In this document: positions 32,301-39,513 of the stretch, piece by piece
Layout: each line of letters opens with the position of its first letter
How positions within the stretch are numbered: position 1 is the stretch's first letter
NCBI GenBank assembly: GCA_002633025.1
Contig: NMRB01000787.1
Span: forward strand, 132,530 to 196,529
DNA length: 64,000 nucleotides
Direction: 5' to 3'
Origin: Notospermus geniculatus
Taxonomy: Eukaryota > Nemertea > Pilidiophora > Heteronemertea > Lineidae
Notes under the pieces: generated by a model
Told to the model about the DNA's origin: nothing
Databases searched by the model: none
The model's input: the letters and a program-made list of their open reading frames with translations, nothing else
Program-made: the position numbers and the translations under genes

Positions 32301-34916
32301 GAAATTTGAGCAGAATGGCAAATAACAACGAACTGAAGAAATGAGATGGAAGTACATGTAATCTTGGAGGAATTATACTGACAGTATAATTCCTCCAAGA
32401 TGTAAGTGAAGAATATATGTAGGCCTAAAGTTTTGTCAACCTGATGAGTTTTTTATCGTTGACTAATAAAACATTTCAAATAAATGTAGGAACCCGACAT
32501 GTTGCTATAATCAACAAATTCAGATGTTGACATGGTTCCCCGCCGAAAAGGCACGGAATGTGACAGGGTCAGAAGAGGTGCGACGTAGGAGATGCGTCTG
32601 AATGAGCCTGTTTCGAGAGGATGCTGCTGGTTCGGCCCGGTCTTGGCGCAATGTGCGACAAATCCCGCGTAATAACATCAATATACTGTTGGACGATGTC
32701 TTGGATTTTCATGAGTAAAACCTTGTTTCCACTAGACCGGTTTCCGCAGCGGTTTTGCGGCTCCGGTGCGGTTTTCACAGGCATTGGGGCGATAAACGCG
32801 CCATGTATTGTTAAATCGTCGTAGGATTATCCAAAACCCTGTGAAATCGCAAAACGCAATCTATGCGGGAAACCGGTCTCTTGGAAACAGGCCTTTATGT
32901 TCATACTGGTGCTTCACTGTCCGTTCATTTTCATGTTTTAGTGCGTTTTGGTAGTAAACCGTGATTAAAAATCATACATAAGCCATAAGCATAATAATCT
33001 AGGCCAGGGTACTGTGGAATCTGACCCCGGATATCAGAGTTTAACATTTATAAACTCTCAATAATTTAACAATTAACACACAGAGTATAACAATTAACAT
33101 GAAATTATCTTATCTATTTACTAGGTCACGACTGGAAAGGGAAAATGTCGGAAACGTTCTACTTTACCACAGGTGTAACATCTGTGAGTGTTTCTGTAGC
33201 TCAGTGTTCCCCATCAACAGACGCAGCCTAGAAAGGTTATTGTTGGTTTAGTTGCCGCTTAATCCGTTACGAGGTAAACAATAAGAAAAACACAGAAATA
33301 CGGGAACACTGATCGACGTTACACCGGAAAACAACGAAGTAGAGAACAGTGCAGTGCAATGACACGAAGACTGAAATTTGAGCAGAATGGCAAATAACAA
33401 CGAACTGAAGAAATGATACAATGGAAGTACATGTAAGCTTGGAGGAATTATACTGACAGTATAATTCCTCCAAGATGTATGTGAAGAATATATGTAGGCC
33501 TAAAATTTTGTCAACCTGATGAGTTCTTTATCGTTGACTAATAAAACATTTCAAATAAATGTAGGAACCGCCATGTTGCTATAATCAACAAATTCAGATG
33601 TTGACTTTTAAATCTGTGCAAATCCTCGGAAAGTGCCAATGACATACTCTGCAGTGCTACATGTGCATGTACATGTACACGGTATTCCATTATAAAATGT
33701 CGCACCATATTTTCATGGGACCAGGTTGTGTGATGTCGAATTGAGTTTTTAAACCTGGTCCCACTGGATAGCTTAATAATGTATCAATGACGCTTTTTGG
33801 GACACTCTCGAGATCAGCAACGTGGTTGATACTCACCTAGATCCTAAGCCGGACAATACCAGAGAGCCGTACACAATGGTAGGCCTTTCACACCGATAAA
33901 GGGGGGGGGCATGGTTTGGTTGTGCGACCATATAATTTCGTCACGTTAAGATCCTAAGCCGGACAATACCAGAGAGCCGTACACAATGGCAGGCCTTTCG
34001 CACCGATAAGGGGGGGGGGTATGGTTTGGTTGTGCGACCATATAATTTCGTCACGTTGTGATTGTGGGATTGTGGGCATTTCCTGAGACCGACCCGCATG
34101 GATCTTGCGCAAAAAAATTGACAATCGTTCCACTCAATCGTCATGATTAGCGACGTTTCGCAAATCTGACGAGACACGAAGTACGAAATACGAAATTCAA
34201 CTTCATTTCCAGGACCTAATGTATTTCTGGAGATGGTTGCTACCACAAATGTCCCTGCGGGCGGTGCGTCTTTTAGCATATCATGTAAGACCGAGAGAGT
34301 TATGGTGCATCTGCTTGAATTTTTTAATTTTCACTTCGTATCTGAGAAGTCGATACGAAAGATAAATTTCAAAGTTTAATATACACTGTAACTCTATCGG
34401 TCTAACTCTACCACTGTGCCAAATTTCGTAGCTTTATACCAATTTGCGGAATTTTTACCCTTACAGCCTAGACTAAACGTCATACGCCAAAAGACGCTCT
34501 TGCTGCAGGCGATATTTGTGGTACCAACCATGTCCTGAAATACATTACGTCATAAAGTGAAGTCCATTTTCATACTTCGTGTTTCGTCAGATTTGCGAAA
34601 CCTCCCTAATAGTCATGACTGTAAAAGCGGACTTTTTCATTGCAATTAACTAAATAGAAGGAACGAGAAATCCGGTAGTGTCTCCGCCCTCGGCGGTATT
34701 TGAATTGCAGTATTGTTTGGCTTAGGATGTTATAGGAGAGTATATACAGTAATTTTCTTCGCGAGTATATACAGTAATTTTCTTCGGTTTTTGTAAAATT
34801 CATCACTAAAATGGATGCAGGTAGGCCTAAAGCGAGAACGGGGTAATAAGTGAATGCTTACCTTCTGCCGCCGATGATTGCCATAGAAAGCAAACCAAAA
34901 CAACGAAAATTACCAT
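17117..34916 (-). CDS. Secreted multi-PAN/Apple-domain protein, copy A (955 codons, 14 exons)
   Basis: Minus-strand gene read as signal peptide (34862-34916), B1 (29088-29366), L1 (28608-28698), C1 (27758-27945), A1 (26250-26558), B2 (25253-25582), L2 (24278-24368), C2 (24016-24158), A2 (22405-22671), A3 (21483-21749), B3 (20514-20801), L3 (19685-19781), C3 (18496-18680) and the terminal A4 (17117-17394). All sites are GT/AG and the sum, 2868 nt, is divisible by three. B exons carry NCTMKT...PEECRD.C...PWC..ATF...C and resemble PAN_4. A exons carry C.LW...DCL.ACE.D..CDG...C.MY and resemble PAN/Apple. L+C together form a third Cys-rich module. A and B exons are symmetric 1-1, the class used in extracellular exon shuffling. 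A secreted binding or adhesion role is inferred; the ligand is unknown. Confidence 0.72.
18107..18480. mobile_element. 374-bp MITE with about 130-bp inverted ends
   Basis: Arms share CCCCTTCGGTTTAC, CTCCACAACTG, TTTACTTCGT and TTTGGTCAACAGATGGCG in inverse order. The element lies 15 bp past the C3 donor. Confidence 0.65.
18496..18680 (-). CDS. PAN gene copy A, exon C3
   Basis: 185 nt, phase 2 to 1: YSCRKDPLCAAISYSL, TTAEEGTLPSNTT and LVKNCSRSG. A 374-bp MITE begins about 15 bp after its donor. Confidence 0.66.
18787..18960 (-). mobile_element. Probable 3' end of a non-LTR retroelement
   Basis: On the minus strand it reads GCAGGGACCCCGGGG, GGATATGAGTTATGAATAA and a short (AAAT)n tail. The simple-repeat tail suggests a LINE 3' terminus; no reverse transcriptase is present. 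Confidence 0.35.
19028..19377 (+). mobile_element. LTR-like element (350 bp) with possible primer-binding site
   Basis: TGTGGTAAAA at the left and TTTTACCACA at the right, the TG...CA inverted ends of an LTR. Inside are CGGAGGATAAAAGCCCC (TATA-like) and a later AATTAAAC. The next bases, TTGGCGTCGTGGTCCGG, are placed as a tRNA primer site would be. No second LTR or gag/pol is present, and no target duplication was found. Confidence 0.42.
19685..19781 (-). CDS. PAN gene copy A, linker exon L3
   Basis: 97 nt, phase 1 to 2: QQNIFCPFDPISVAPSRKF and YRQM with a gtaggt donor. The acidic lead of L1 and L2 is replaced by ARWGVPRAQ. Confidence 0.58.
19901..20039. mobile_element. Palindromic MITE
   Basis: GGGCCGACCGCATAGAAGG at the left and TTTCTGTGCGGTCGGCCC at the right, with GCCGATAGGCGCCGGTAGC related to 17,510. 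Confidence 0.6.
20514..20801 (-). CDS. PAN gene copy A, exon B3 (PAN-like module)
   Basis: 96 codons, phase 1-1: IRNCTMKTRNDTRIMAGNMY, QECRDQCKVNPWCSGATF, TTGQCRIHPRR and ENCCIAFEKECP. The start is VTKIEVDP after an acttccag acceptor. Confidence 0.74.
21483..21749 (-). CDS. PAN gene copy A, exon A3 (PAN/Apple module)
   Basis: A recent tandem copy of A2 with the same 267-nt length, splice sites and flanking intron. Conserved differences are few (DCLRACERDVKCDGATF). Confidence 0.72.
22247..22376. mobile_element. Palindromic MITE between exons A2 and A3
   Basis: ACAGACGTTCCTCCACTCAC at the left and GTGAGTGGAGGAACGTCTGT at the right, exact inverses. Absent from the corresponding site beside A3. 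Confidence 0.65.
22405..22671 (-). CDS. PAN gene copy A, exon A2 (PAN/Apple module)
   Basis: 89 codons, phase 1-1: SCRLMKQLDDQQ, DCLRECERDIKCDGVTF, CKMYSMPRRGFQL and TTWIKDVDLC. Nearly identical to A3, about 920 bp away. Confidence 0.72.
24016..24158 (-). CDS. PAN gene copy A, exon C2, 5'-shortened
   Basis: Encodes DPVCAALSYSVSKQNW to VKNCAGMTGNG with a good donor gtatgt. The 5' part homologous to C1 and C3 is decayed: the YSC cysteine is lost, there is a 2-nt shift and an in-frame TGA. An AG at 24159-24160 gives a 143-nt exon that restores phase 2 to 1, exactly 15 codons shorter than C1. Whether that acceptor is used is unproven. Confidence 0.45.
24278..24368 (-). CDS. PAN gene copy A, linker exon L2
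   Basis: 91 nt, phase 1 to 2, equal in length to L1: EAEEPEEPTLCPLD then PSRKFIYREM and the donor gtaggt. Confidence 0.62.
24767..24883. mobile_element. M1-related MITE with AATG target duplication, copy A only
   Basis: Ends GTCATATGAATAAAGAC / TCCTTATTCATATGAC. The flanking AATG is at 24763-24766 and 24884-24887. Copy B has the empty site GACAATGGCTG at 42,072. Confidence 0.75.
24884..25015. mobile_element. MITE family M1
   Basis: AATGGCTG at the left and CAGCCATT at the right with the M1 core. The same copy is at 42,074 in copy B, so it predates the duplication. Confidence 0.68.
25054..25188. mobile_element. M1-related MITE
   Basis: Ends TGGGTCATATGAATAAAGAC and ATGACCCATTG. Present in both copies. 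Confidence 0.65.
25253..25582 (-). CDS. PAN gene copy A, exon B2 (PAN-like module)
   Basis: 110 codons, phase 1-1. It has a Glu/Pro-rich lead (CESEGESEIPVVPE) before SNCTMKT, then EDCRDRCMVTPWCAS and EDCCIAFEKECP. The lead is absent from B1 and B3. Confidence 0.75.
26250..26558 (-). CDS. PAN gene copy A, exon A1 (PAN/Apple module)
   Basis: 103 codons, phase 1-1. Motifs: SSCRLWKQLD, DCLDACERDTQCDGASF, LCKMYRMPRGGFQW and TTWIRDPELC. The longest A exon. Confidence 0.75.
26991..27104. mobile_element. MITE family M3
   Basis: TTTCCGCAAAGCTCCCG at the left; CGGGGCTTTGCGAAAAC at the right. Confidence 0.6.
27276..27459. mobile_element. MITE family M4
   Basis: AAGCCCTGTATCCACTA and its inverse TAGTGGATACAGGCCTTT. 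The core TTTTCACAGG...CCAAAACCCTGTGAAA is itself palindromic. The site is empty in copy B near 44,970. Confidence 0.65.
27546..27676. mobile_element. MITE family M3
   Basis: TAGGGAGTTTTCGCAAAGCC at the left; GGCTTTGCAAAAGTTCTG at the right. Confidence 0.6.
27758..27945 (-). CDS. PAN gene copy A, exon C1
   Basis: 188 nt, phase 2 to 1. It has YSCRTDPLCAGLSYYV, an aromatic strand region, and VKNCTGTG at the end. The C...DP.C..LSY pattern resembles a PAN core. Confidence 0.68.
28608..28698 (-). CDS. PAN gene copy A, linker exon L1
   Basis: 91 nt, phase 1 to 2: an acidic start (EEPEEQIICPLD) then a basic helix-like end (PSRKYIYRKM). The donor AA|gtacgt is followed by exon C1. It supplies the first half of the L+C module. 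Confidence 0.65.
29088..29366 (-). CDS. PAN gene copy A, exon B1 (PAN-like module)
   Basis: 93 codons, phase 1-1. Motifs: RNCTVKT with an N-glycosylation sequon, TPVECRDTCLETPWCAS, ATFNKRTGVCSIHP and ENCCIAFEKECP. The spacing of Cys around PWC and ATF is that of PAN_4-type domains. Confidence 0.75.
29432..31147. mobile_element. Long-inverted-repeat (foldback) element, copy A
   Basis: Terminal CTTTCACACCGGGCCTACGT and its inverse ACGTAGGCCCGGTGTGAAA. Next come clusters of TAATGTCACAAC (left) and GTTGTGACATTA (right), then long inverse arms such as CCTCCCTCATGGAAGACAAA. Arms are about 0.4-0.5 kb and the middle is non-coding. A SINE is inserted in this copy. It occupies PAN A intron 1. Confidence 0.72.
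30106..30390 (-). mobile_element. tRNA-derived SINE, full length, GTCTCT target duplication
   Basis: On the minus strand it starts AGCCCGGTGGTCGAGTGGTT (A box) and has GGTTCGACTCCGGGC (B box) about 50 nt on. An unrelated body follows, and the element ends in a (GATATA)n-like tail. GTCTCT flanks it at 30100-30105 and 30391-30396. Copy B has the uninterrupted site at 47,603. The head is too degenerate in its T stem to be a working tRNA. Confidence 0.8.
31288..31473. mobile_element. MITE family M4
   Basis: AAAGGCCTGTATCCACTAAG and GTTAGTGGATACAGGGCTT ends. Confidence 0.65.
31473..31650. mobile_element. MITE family M4, head-to-tail neighbour
   Basis: AAAGCCTTGTTTCCACTAGA at the left; a shortened right end AATAGTGGAGGCCTTT. 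Confidence 0.6.
31648..31829. mobile_element. MITE family M4, third in the row
   Basis: AATGCCTGTTTCCACTAGAC at the left; TCGTGGAAACAGGCCTTT at the right. Confidence 0.62.
32361..32401. repeat. Perfect 41-nt palindrome
   Basis: ATCTTGGAGGAATTATACTG, one A, then the exact inverse. It recurs at 33,436-33,476 with one mismatch. Stem 20 bp, minimal loop. Confidence 0.7.
32718..32897. mobile_element. MITE family M4, fourth copy
   Basis: AACCTTGTTTCCACTAGACC at the left; TCTTGGAAACAGGCCTTT at the right. Confidence 0.62.
32721..33603 (+). repeat. Tandem duplication, unit 2
   Basis: Second unit, differing by scattered substitutions and 1-6 bp indels. Confidence 0.75.
33841..34058 (+). repeat. Tandem duplication, 110-bp unit x2
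   Basis: ATCCTAAGCCGGACAATACC to ATTTCGTCACGTT occurs at 33841 and 33951. Each unit has a G run of 9-10. Confidence 0.8.
34149..34607. mobile_element. MITE family M2
   Basis: Ends GCGACGTTTCGCAAATCTGA and TCAGATTTGCGAAACCTCCC. It shares ATTTCCAGGACCTAATGT and ACCACAAATGTCCC with 7508-8010. It lies within 0.3 kb of the PAN copy A signal exon. Confidence 0.62.
34862..34916 (-). CDS. PAN gene copy A, signal-peptide exon
   Basis: The ATG is followed by VIFVVLVCFLW and the small residues QSSAAEG, then the donor gtaagc in phase 1. This is a classic short signal peptide, and it joins in frame to the B1 exon (GSLCENG). It is an 18-codon exon. Intron 1 is 5.5 kb and packed with transposons. Confidence 0.75.
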
Positions 34917-35164
34917 CCTGTCGACAGTCTCGTCAGTGCAAAAGGTTGCAAACGACATGAACCTCCTCGTCCACTGCCGGGCACGAACTGGAAAAGTAGG
35001 ACTCGATGCAAAATATTAGTAGGAATAACGGTCACGGGCTATAAATAAAATCTGAACTAGTTATCGCGTGATGACGTGAACATGACACAAATGGCGCCAG
35101 AACAGGACACGTTTCTTATCCTTCCTCACCAAGGTCCTGGTCAATGTTGATCAATTCTATACAA

Positions 35165-35268
35165 GTTATGTCAAAAATAGATAAACAATAAGCTTATCGA
35201 TTTGGTTACATCAAAAATAGATACTTGCAACAGAGGATCTCTCTTATCTATTTTTGGCGACATGTATG
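35165..35268. mobile_element. Short palindromic MITE
   Basis: ATGTCAAAAATAGATAA and TTATCTATTTTTGGCGACAT; also in copy B (49,333). Related ends at 411-570 and 7,556. Confidence 0.55.
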
Positions 35269-35311
35269 ACAACAGCTTTGCTTGTCGTGAAAGGAATCCG
35301 CAGGCACCTTA

Positions 35312-35443
35312 TTAGGGAGTTTTCGCAAAGCCTCCGAAACGCCAACGCGAACGTCTATCCTTTTGTTCGGTGCTCTCTTCATGGCACCGAACAATGGGTT
35401 TGGCGTTCGCGTTGGCGTTTCGGGGCTTTGCGAAAACTCCCTA
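35312..35443. mobile_element. MITE family M3, best-preserved copy
   Basis: TTAGGGAGTTTTCGCAAAGC and GCTTTGCGAAAACTCCCTA, arms about 55 bp (CGCCAACGCGAACG). Confidence 0.68.
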
Positions 35444-35573
35444 TTCACAAAGCCCCCGTAACTTTAAGGGTACGCGGTAAATCCTTCGTCAGGCTGATAG
35501 TGAACAACAGGTGTGCGCAAAAGGAGAATAGTTTGCGCACTTCCGTAAGTTACGGGAGCTTCGTGAATAAGGT

Positions 35574-36358
35574 ATCAGGTAAAAAAAGGCACCGGTAAAA
35601 AAGGCACATGAAACTCACGGGTCGTAGGTAAAAAAGGCACAGTTGTCAGAAAACTCCATGCTGGAATATGGCATGTTTCATTAATGGCAGATTTCTGTCC
35701 ATTTCCCATTGATAATCCCAATTGGTCCGACATTGAAGGGATTTGTAATGTTGCACTTTTTTCCGCACTTTTTGTACCGGTAGGCCTTTAATTCACTCAG
35801 TTTTATTCTGGTTGCTTTAATTTTTCACAGCCTTTGCCTTCTGTACACGTACATTACATTATACCGGGTGAATGAAAGAAACCGCATCTAACATTTAGCG
35901 TTATCAACGTTCATTGTTTGGCGCAGTTTTTTATCTACCCAAAACGTGAAATATTCATGGTCAGCGGTCTGAAATTTAAAAACGACACCTAGTAGTGTAA
36001 GTTTGATGACCGGGCCTTAGTCCATTTTTGTCGCAAAATCAGCTGGCATCAGTACCTTTTAAGGTTCTACATGTACCTCCAACTTTCAAGCAAGGACCCC
36101 CATCCAAGAATTAGCTCTCCCGCTTTAATTGGGTGCGGTTATTCATGGCTGCCAGTGGGTAAAAAAATTGAGCAATGGATTAGTTGGCTTTAAAGAGCAA
36201 AAGGTGTCCAAAGAGCCAGTAGTGCCTTTTTTTACTTACCCTGTGATTTTTATGTGCCTTTTTTACCGGTGTCTTTTTTACCAGTGCCTATTTTACCATT
36301 GCCTTTTTTTACCAGTGCCTTTTTTACCGTGACATTTTTACCGGTGCCTTTTTACCGT
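35574..36358. mobile_element. Foldback-like element with iterated GGTAAAAAAGGCAC ends, copy A
   Basis: The left end has three GGTAAAAAAGGCAC units; the right end has about six units of the inverse GTGCCTTTTTTACC. The middle is unique and non-coding. Confidence 0.6.
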
Positions 36359-37519
36359 ACACCGCTTGAAGGGGCCGTAAGCGTGTGCAGTCGAGAATTC
36401 CCTGGGGATGACCTAATTTTGGCAAGATGGCTGCTTGCGAAACTCATCTATGACAAAAAAGTCGAAGGTAATATACAGCTCTGGAAAAATTATTAGACCA
36501 CCTCGGTTATTTCCTCTCATTTCCCACTAAATAAGTCCCACAAGAAGTTTATTCACCCGTTTGTGCCACACTGTATTCAAGTATACTTATTACCTTGTAA
36601 AAACAAGACTTCAGTCGTAATTACAAGTATATAAAGTCCGTATGATGTTATAAATGGTGTTCGAAGAATTTAGGTTCGATTAGAACCGATGTAAAGTGGA
36701 CACCTGTCTACACAGTAAATGTATGCACTTCAGGTCCTTCATCCGTTTAGTCAGAAATTTTGACGAGGTCCTTCTAACAGCGCCATTGTTTCTTCATTAT
36801 GGGAAGCCAATTTCTATGTTTGATATAGTCTTGGTAAAGTTTGAGCAAATTAACCAACACATTAAATCAGTCAATACAGAATGATTGGAGAGTTTGTGGG
36901 ACCTATTTTAATGGTAAATGCGTGAGTCAAATAGAGGTGGTCTAATATTGTTTTCCATAGCTGCATATTGTACATGTATTTGATCCAGCCTTTGGAAATG
37001 AATATCGAGAACGCAACCTCACGGCGTATTCGAATCCCTGCACTCGTGTTGATATCGAGTCTCGAACGTCTCGAACTGACACGGGAACGGCGTTCGCGAA
37101 CAAAGTTTTCACTCCCCACTTTTTGGAGGGTGAAACGGAGAACACCGAGAACAAAGATGGCGGCCAATGTCATTGACGGCGATCTTCGATAAAACCTTGT
37201 GTCTTCCTTGAATACGCGACGTTCCTGCCTGCAGTAATGTAATTTGTAATGCGGGTTAACCCGTGGATATAGTCACGATAGGAAAAAAATGACCTTTCCT
37301 GCAACAAAAATCTGATTTTGCACAGGGACATAGCCCGCAGCATTACATCCTGGCGACACGCACTTCCTTGTTCGGAACCTCAACACGCGAACACTACTCC
37401 TGGGTCACTCGAGAACAGGGATTCGAATACGCCCTCAGTGTAACATGGATCAGTTTTCCTTTGAGACTAGCGATGGGTGTCATTGGCATGGCCACTCTAC
37501 TCTTGGTGCTACACTTATA

Positions 37520-37673
37520 GTAAACGGGTGATCCACTGTTGCGATTTTGGATTGAGTCGGGGTTGCGTTCCCTTGCGATTACCTTATAAGGACTTCCGAT
37601 TGCCATATAAGGTAACCGCAAGGGAACGCACCCCGTCTCAAGCCAAAATCGCAACAGTGGATCACCCGCTTTA
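37520..37673. mobile_element. Palindromic MITE at a TA site, copy A only
   Basis: CGGGTGATCCACTGTTGCGA at the left and TCGCAACAGTGGATCACCCG at the right. Copy B reads ACACTTATATTACGAAGG across the empty site (52,118). Confidence 0.72.
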
Positions 37674-38065
37674 CGAAGGTCAATATCGCGGTTTCTGTGT
37701 TTGCCAGGCACAACGCGTCAAGCTTTTAGTAGTTGCTAAACAGAGACAAATCTCAACGAAGACCAACACAGGAAAGGAAACCAGTTTATTTGTGACTCTC
37801 CGAAATTCATCATTATTCTGATGGAAGTACATTCATAGTTTACACCGTCGTACACTGCAGAGGAGCGGATGTTTTCCGTTCGGTGCACAACGAAAGCATG
37901 GCAGCACCTAGGCCTACAAACATCAGTCTCGTTACCATTGTGATCCCATCTTTTCCCGATATGGAGCTAGCCATAACATTTTTCAGTGAATGGTTACCGG
38001 TCTTCATCATTGTTATGGGGTTAGCAGGAAATACGATGTCTCTGCTCGTCACGACAAGACCGGAC

Positions 38066-38413
38066 AGTATAAGGAAAGTGAGGGGATCTGGATAGAGGAG
38101 GAAGATTAGCCGCCAAAAGAAGGCTAAAATACACTAAAATATCCCTATTTCCGGGCTTTTTCAACAAATTATAGGCCTACCTAAACTTGCAAACTAATAA
38201 AACCTCCTCCATCCAGATCAACCCTCACTTTCCTTATACTATAAATTTCTCGAAAAATAAATAAATGGACACAGAACAGTACCTTAGAGATTTATATTTC
38301 AATCCTGAAAGTTCTGTCGCTTATACAAATATAGCACAAATTTGGAAAAAAGTTAAAGAGGATAAAAAACTTATAAAATATAAACAAGTGAAAGAATTTT
38401 TAGATAATTTACC
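38066..38413 (+). mobile_element. Terminus of a Polinton/Maverick-like element with start of an integrase-like ORF
   Basis: The insert begins AGTATAAGGAAAGTGAGGG and holds an inverted copy of that terminus ending at 38240, so 38066-38240 can fold back. From an ATG at 38265 an AT-rich ORF runs inward to the N at 38414: about 50 codons with YLRDLYFNPE, IAQIWKKVKED and YKQVKEFLDN. That spacing (YL..IY..P, then VK..G/K, then K.+..+L) is what I know from the N-terminus of Polinton integrases. Base composition is clearly more AT-rich than the neighbours. The rest of the element is not in the assembly. Confidence 0.55.
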
Positions 38414-38414
38414 N
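38414..38414. other. Single-N assembly join
   Basis: One N separates the Polinton-like ORF from GPCR intron sequence homologous to 53,361 onward. The size of the missing DNA is unknown. Confidence 0.95.
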
Positions 38415-38430
38415 GTTCCTCATTGTTAGG

Positions 38431-39180
38431 CCACCTGTGAGCTACATGTATAGTCGTCACGCGGTGTCATCTGGAAGTATTGCAACTCTTAGAATTTTGG
38501 ACTGCATCGTCCGTCGTCGTCCGTCAGCAGGGCACGTCTCGTTACCACTGGGGCTATTGATCTGAAACTTGGTACATATATACCCCTACGTCAGATGACC
38601 TATGACACCAAGTTTCCGTCCAATTTGATTCCGGGCGTGGCCACCAGGGGGCTAAACTATTTCGCCTTAACTGTTGATTGGATCCTCACCAAATTTTTAC
38701 CGTTTGTACATCTGATGAAGATATACACGACATATCACCCAGGTTTTTTATTTGACCTAATTTTCAAGGTCACGGAGGTCAAAGTTCGAAATTTGACCGG
38801 TGGGTGGCAGGTTTCGTGGTTATTTGTCCCGGATTGTTCAAATTAGGTGTGATGACGTATCCAGAGGAATCGGAACCAGTCATTGTTGGTTCAGGCCTCT
38901 GGGCGGCTTGACATATGATTAGACCTATGTGTGGAATTTATAACGTCGATAACGTGGGTTGGTATAGAATGATGGGATGTGGACACCCGAACCATGGAGG
39001 GGTGTACCTCTCCATGGTCCGGGTGTAGGCCTATGTGATACACGCTCCGAGTCGCGGTTCGTTCGAGCCTACCCGGGTTTGGCGTGACCACCAGGTGACC
39101 AAAACCAAAAACACATTTGTCACCTGTTCTTCTGCTACATTCACCCAGAGGTGAGAACATGGTCCGTGGACCATTTTATT
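38431..39180 (+). repeat. Dispersed repeat R1, long copy (GPCR A intron)
   Basis: Starts CACCTGTGAGCTACATG; contains ATTGATCTGAAACTTGGTAC, GACCTATGACACCAAGTTTC and GGCCACCAGGGGG; ends ACATGGTCCGTGGACCATTT. No ORF conserved between copies. Confidence 0.65.
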
Positions 39181-39513
39181 TTAAGAAATATGTCAAATAG
39201 ATTGTAAAAATATTCGGCCGTTGTCTCGTTTGAAGCTAGGTATTCGAATCGCAGTCGAATCGCCTAGGACCCGGACGACGTTTTACCACAAATTCGTCTG
39301 TCTGCGCCTTGCGAAATAGTGAACTTTCGCCATCTTGCGATTCTGCCAATCACATAACGACTATAGATCACATGACTTCATAATGACAGCCTCCATGGAA
39401 GTTGTATGTTGCCGCCATTTTATATCAGGCGTCATGCACATTGTGTTAGACACACAGTACCACGGACCACAAGTAGTGTGTCTCGATCCAACTTATATGT
39501 AATTTTTTTCTAG

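Larger units (their letters stand above)
31477..32530 (+). repeat. Tandem duplication, unit 1 (PAN A intron 1)
   Basis: Repeated at 32,721-33,603, from CTTGTTTCCACTAGACC to ACAAATTCAGATGTTGAC. Unit 1 has one extra M4 element. Confidence 0.75.

Noticed and set aside
36254-36496. Pro/Phe-rich 80-codon ORF, and 50,313-50,681 in copy B
   Set aside because: It is a translation of the iterated GTGCCTTTTTTACC transposon ends.
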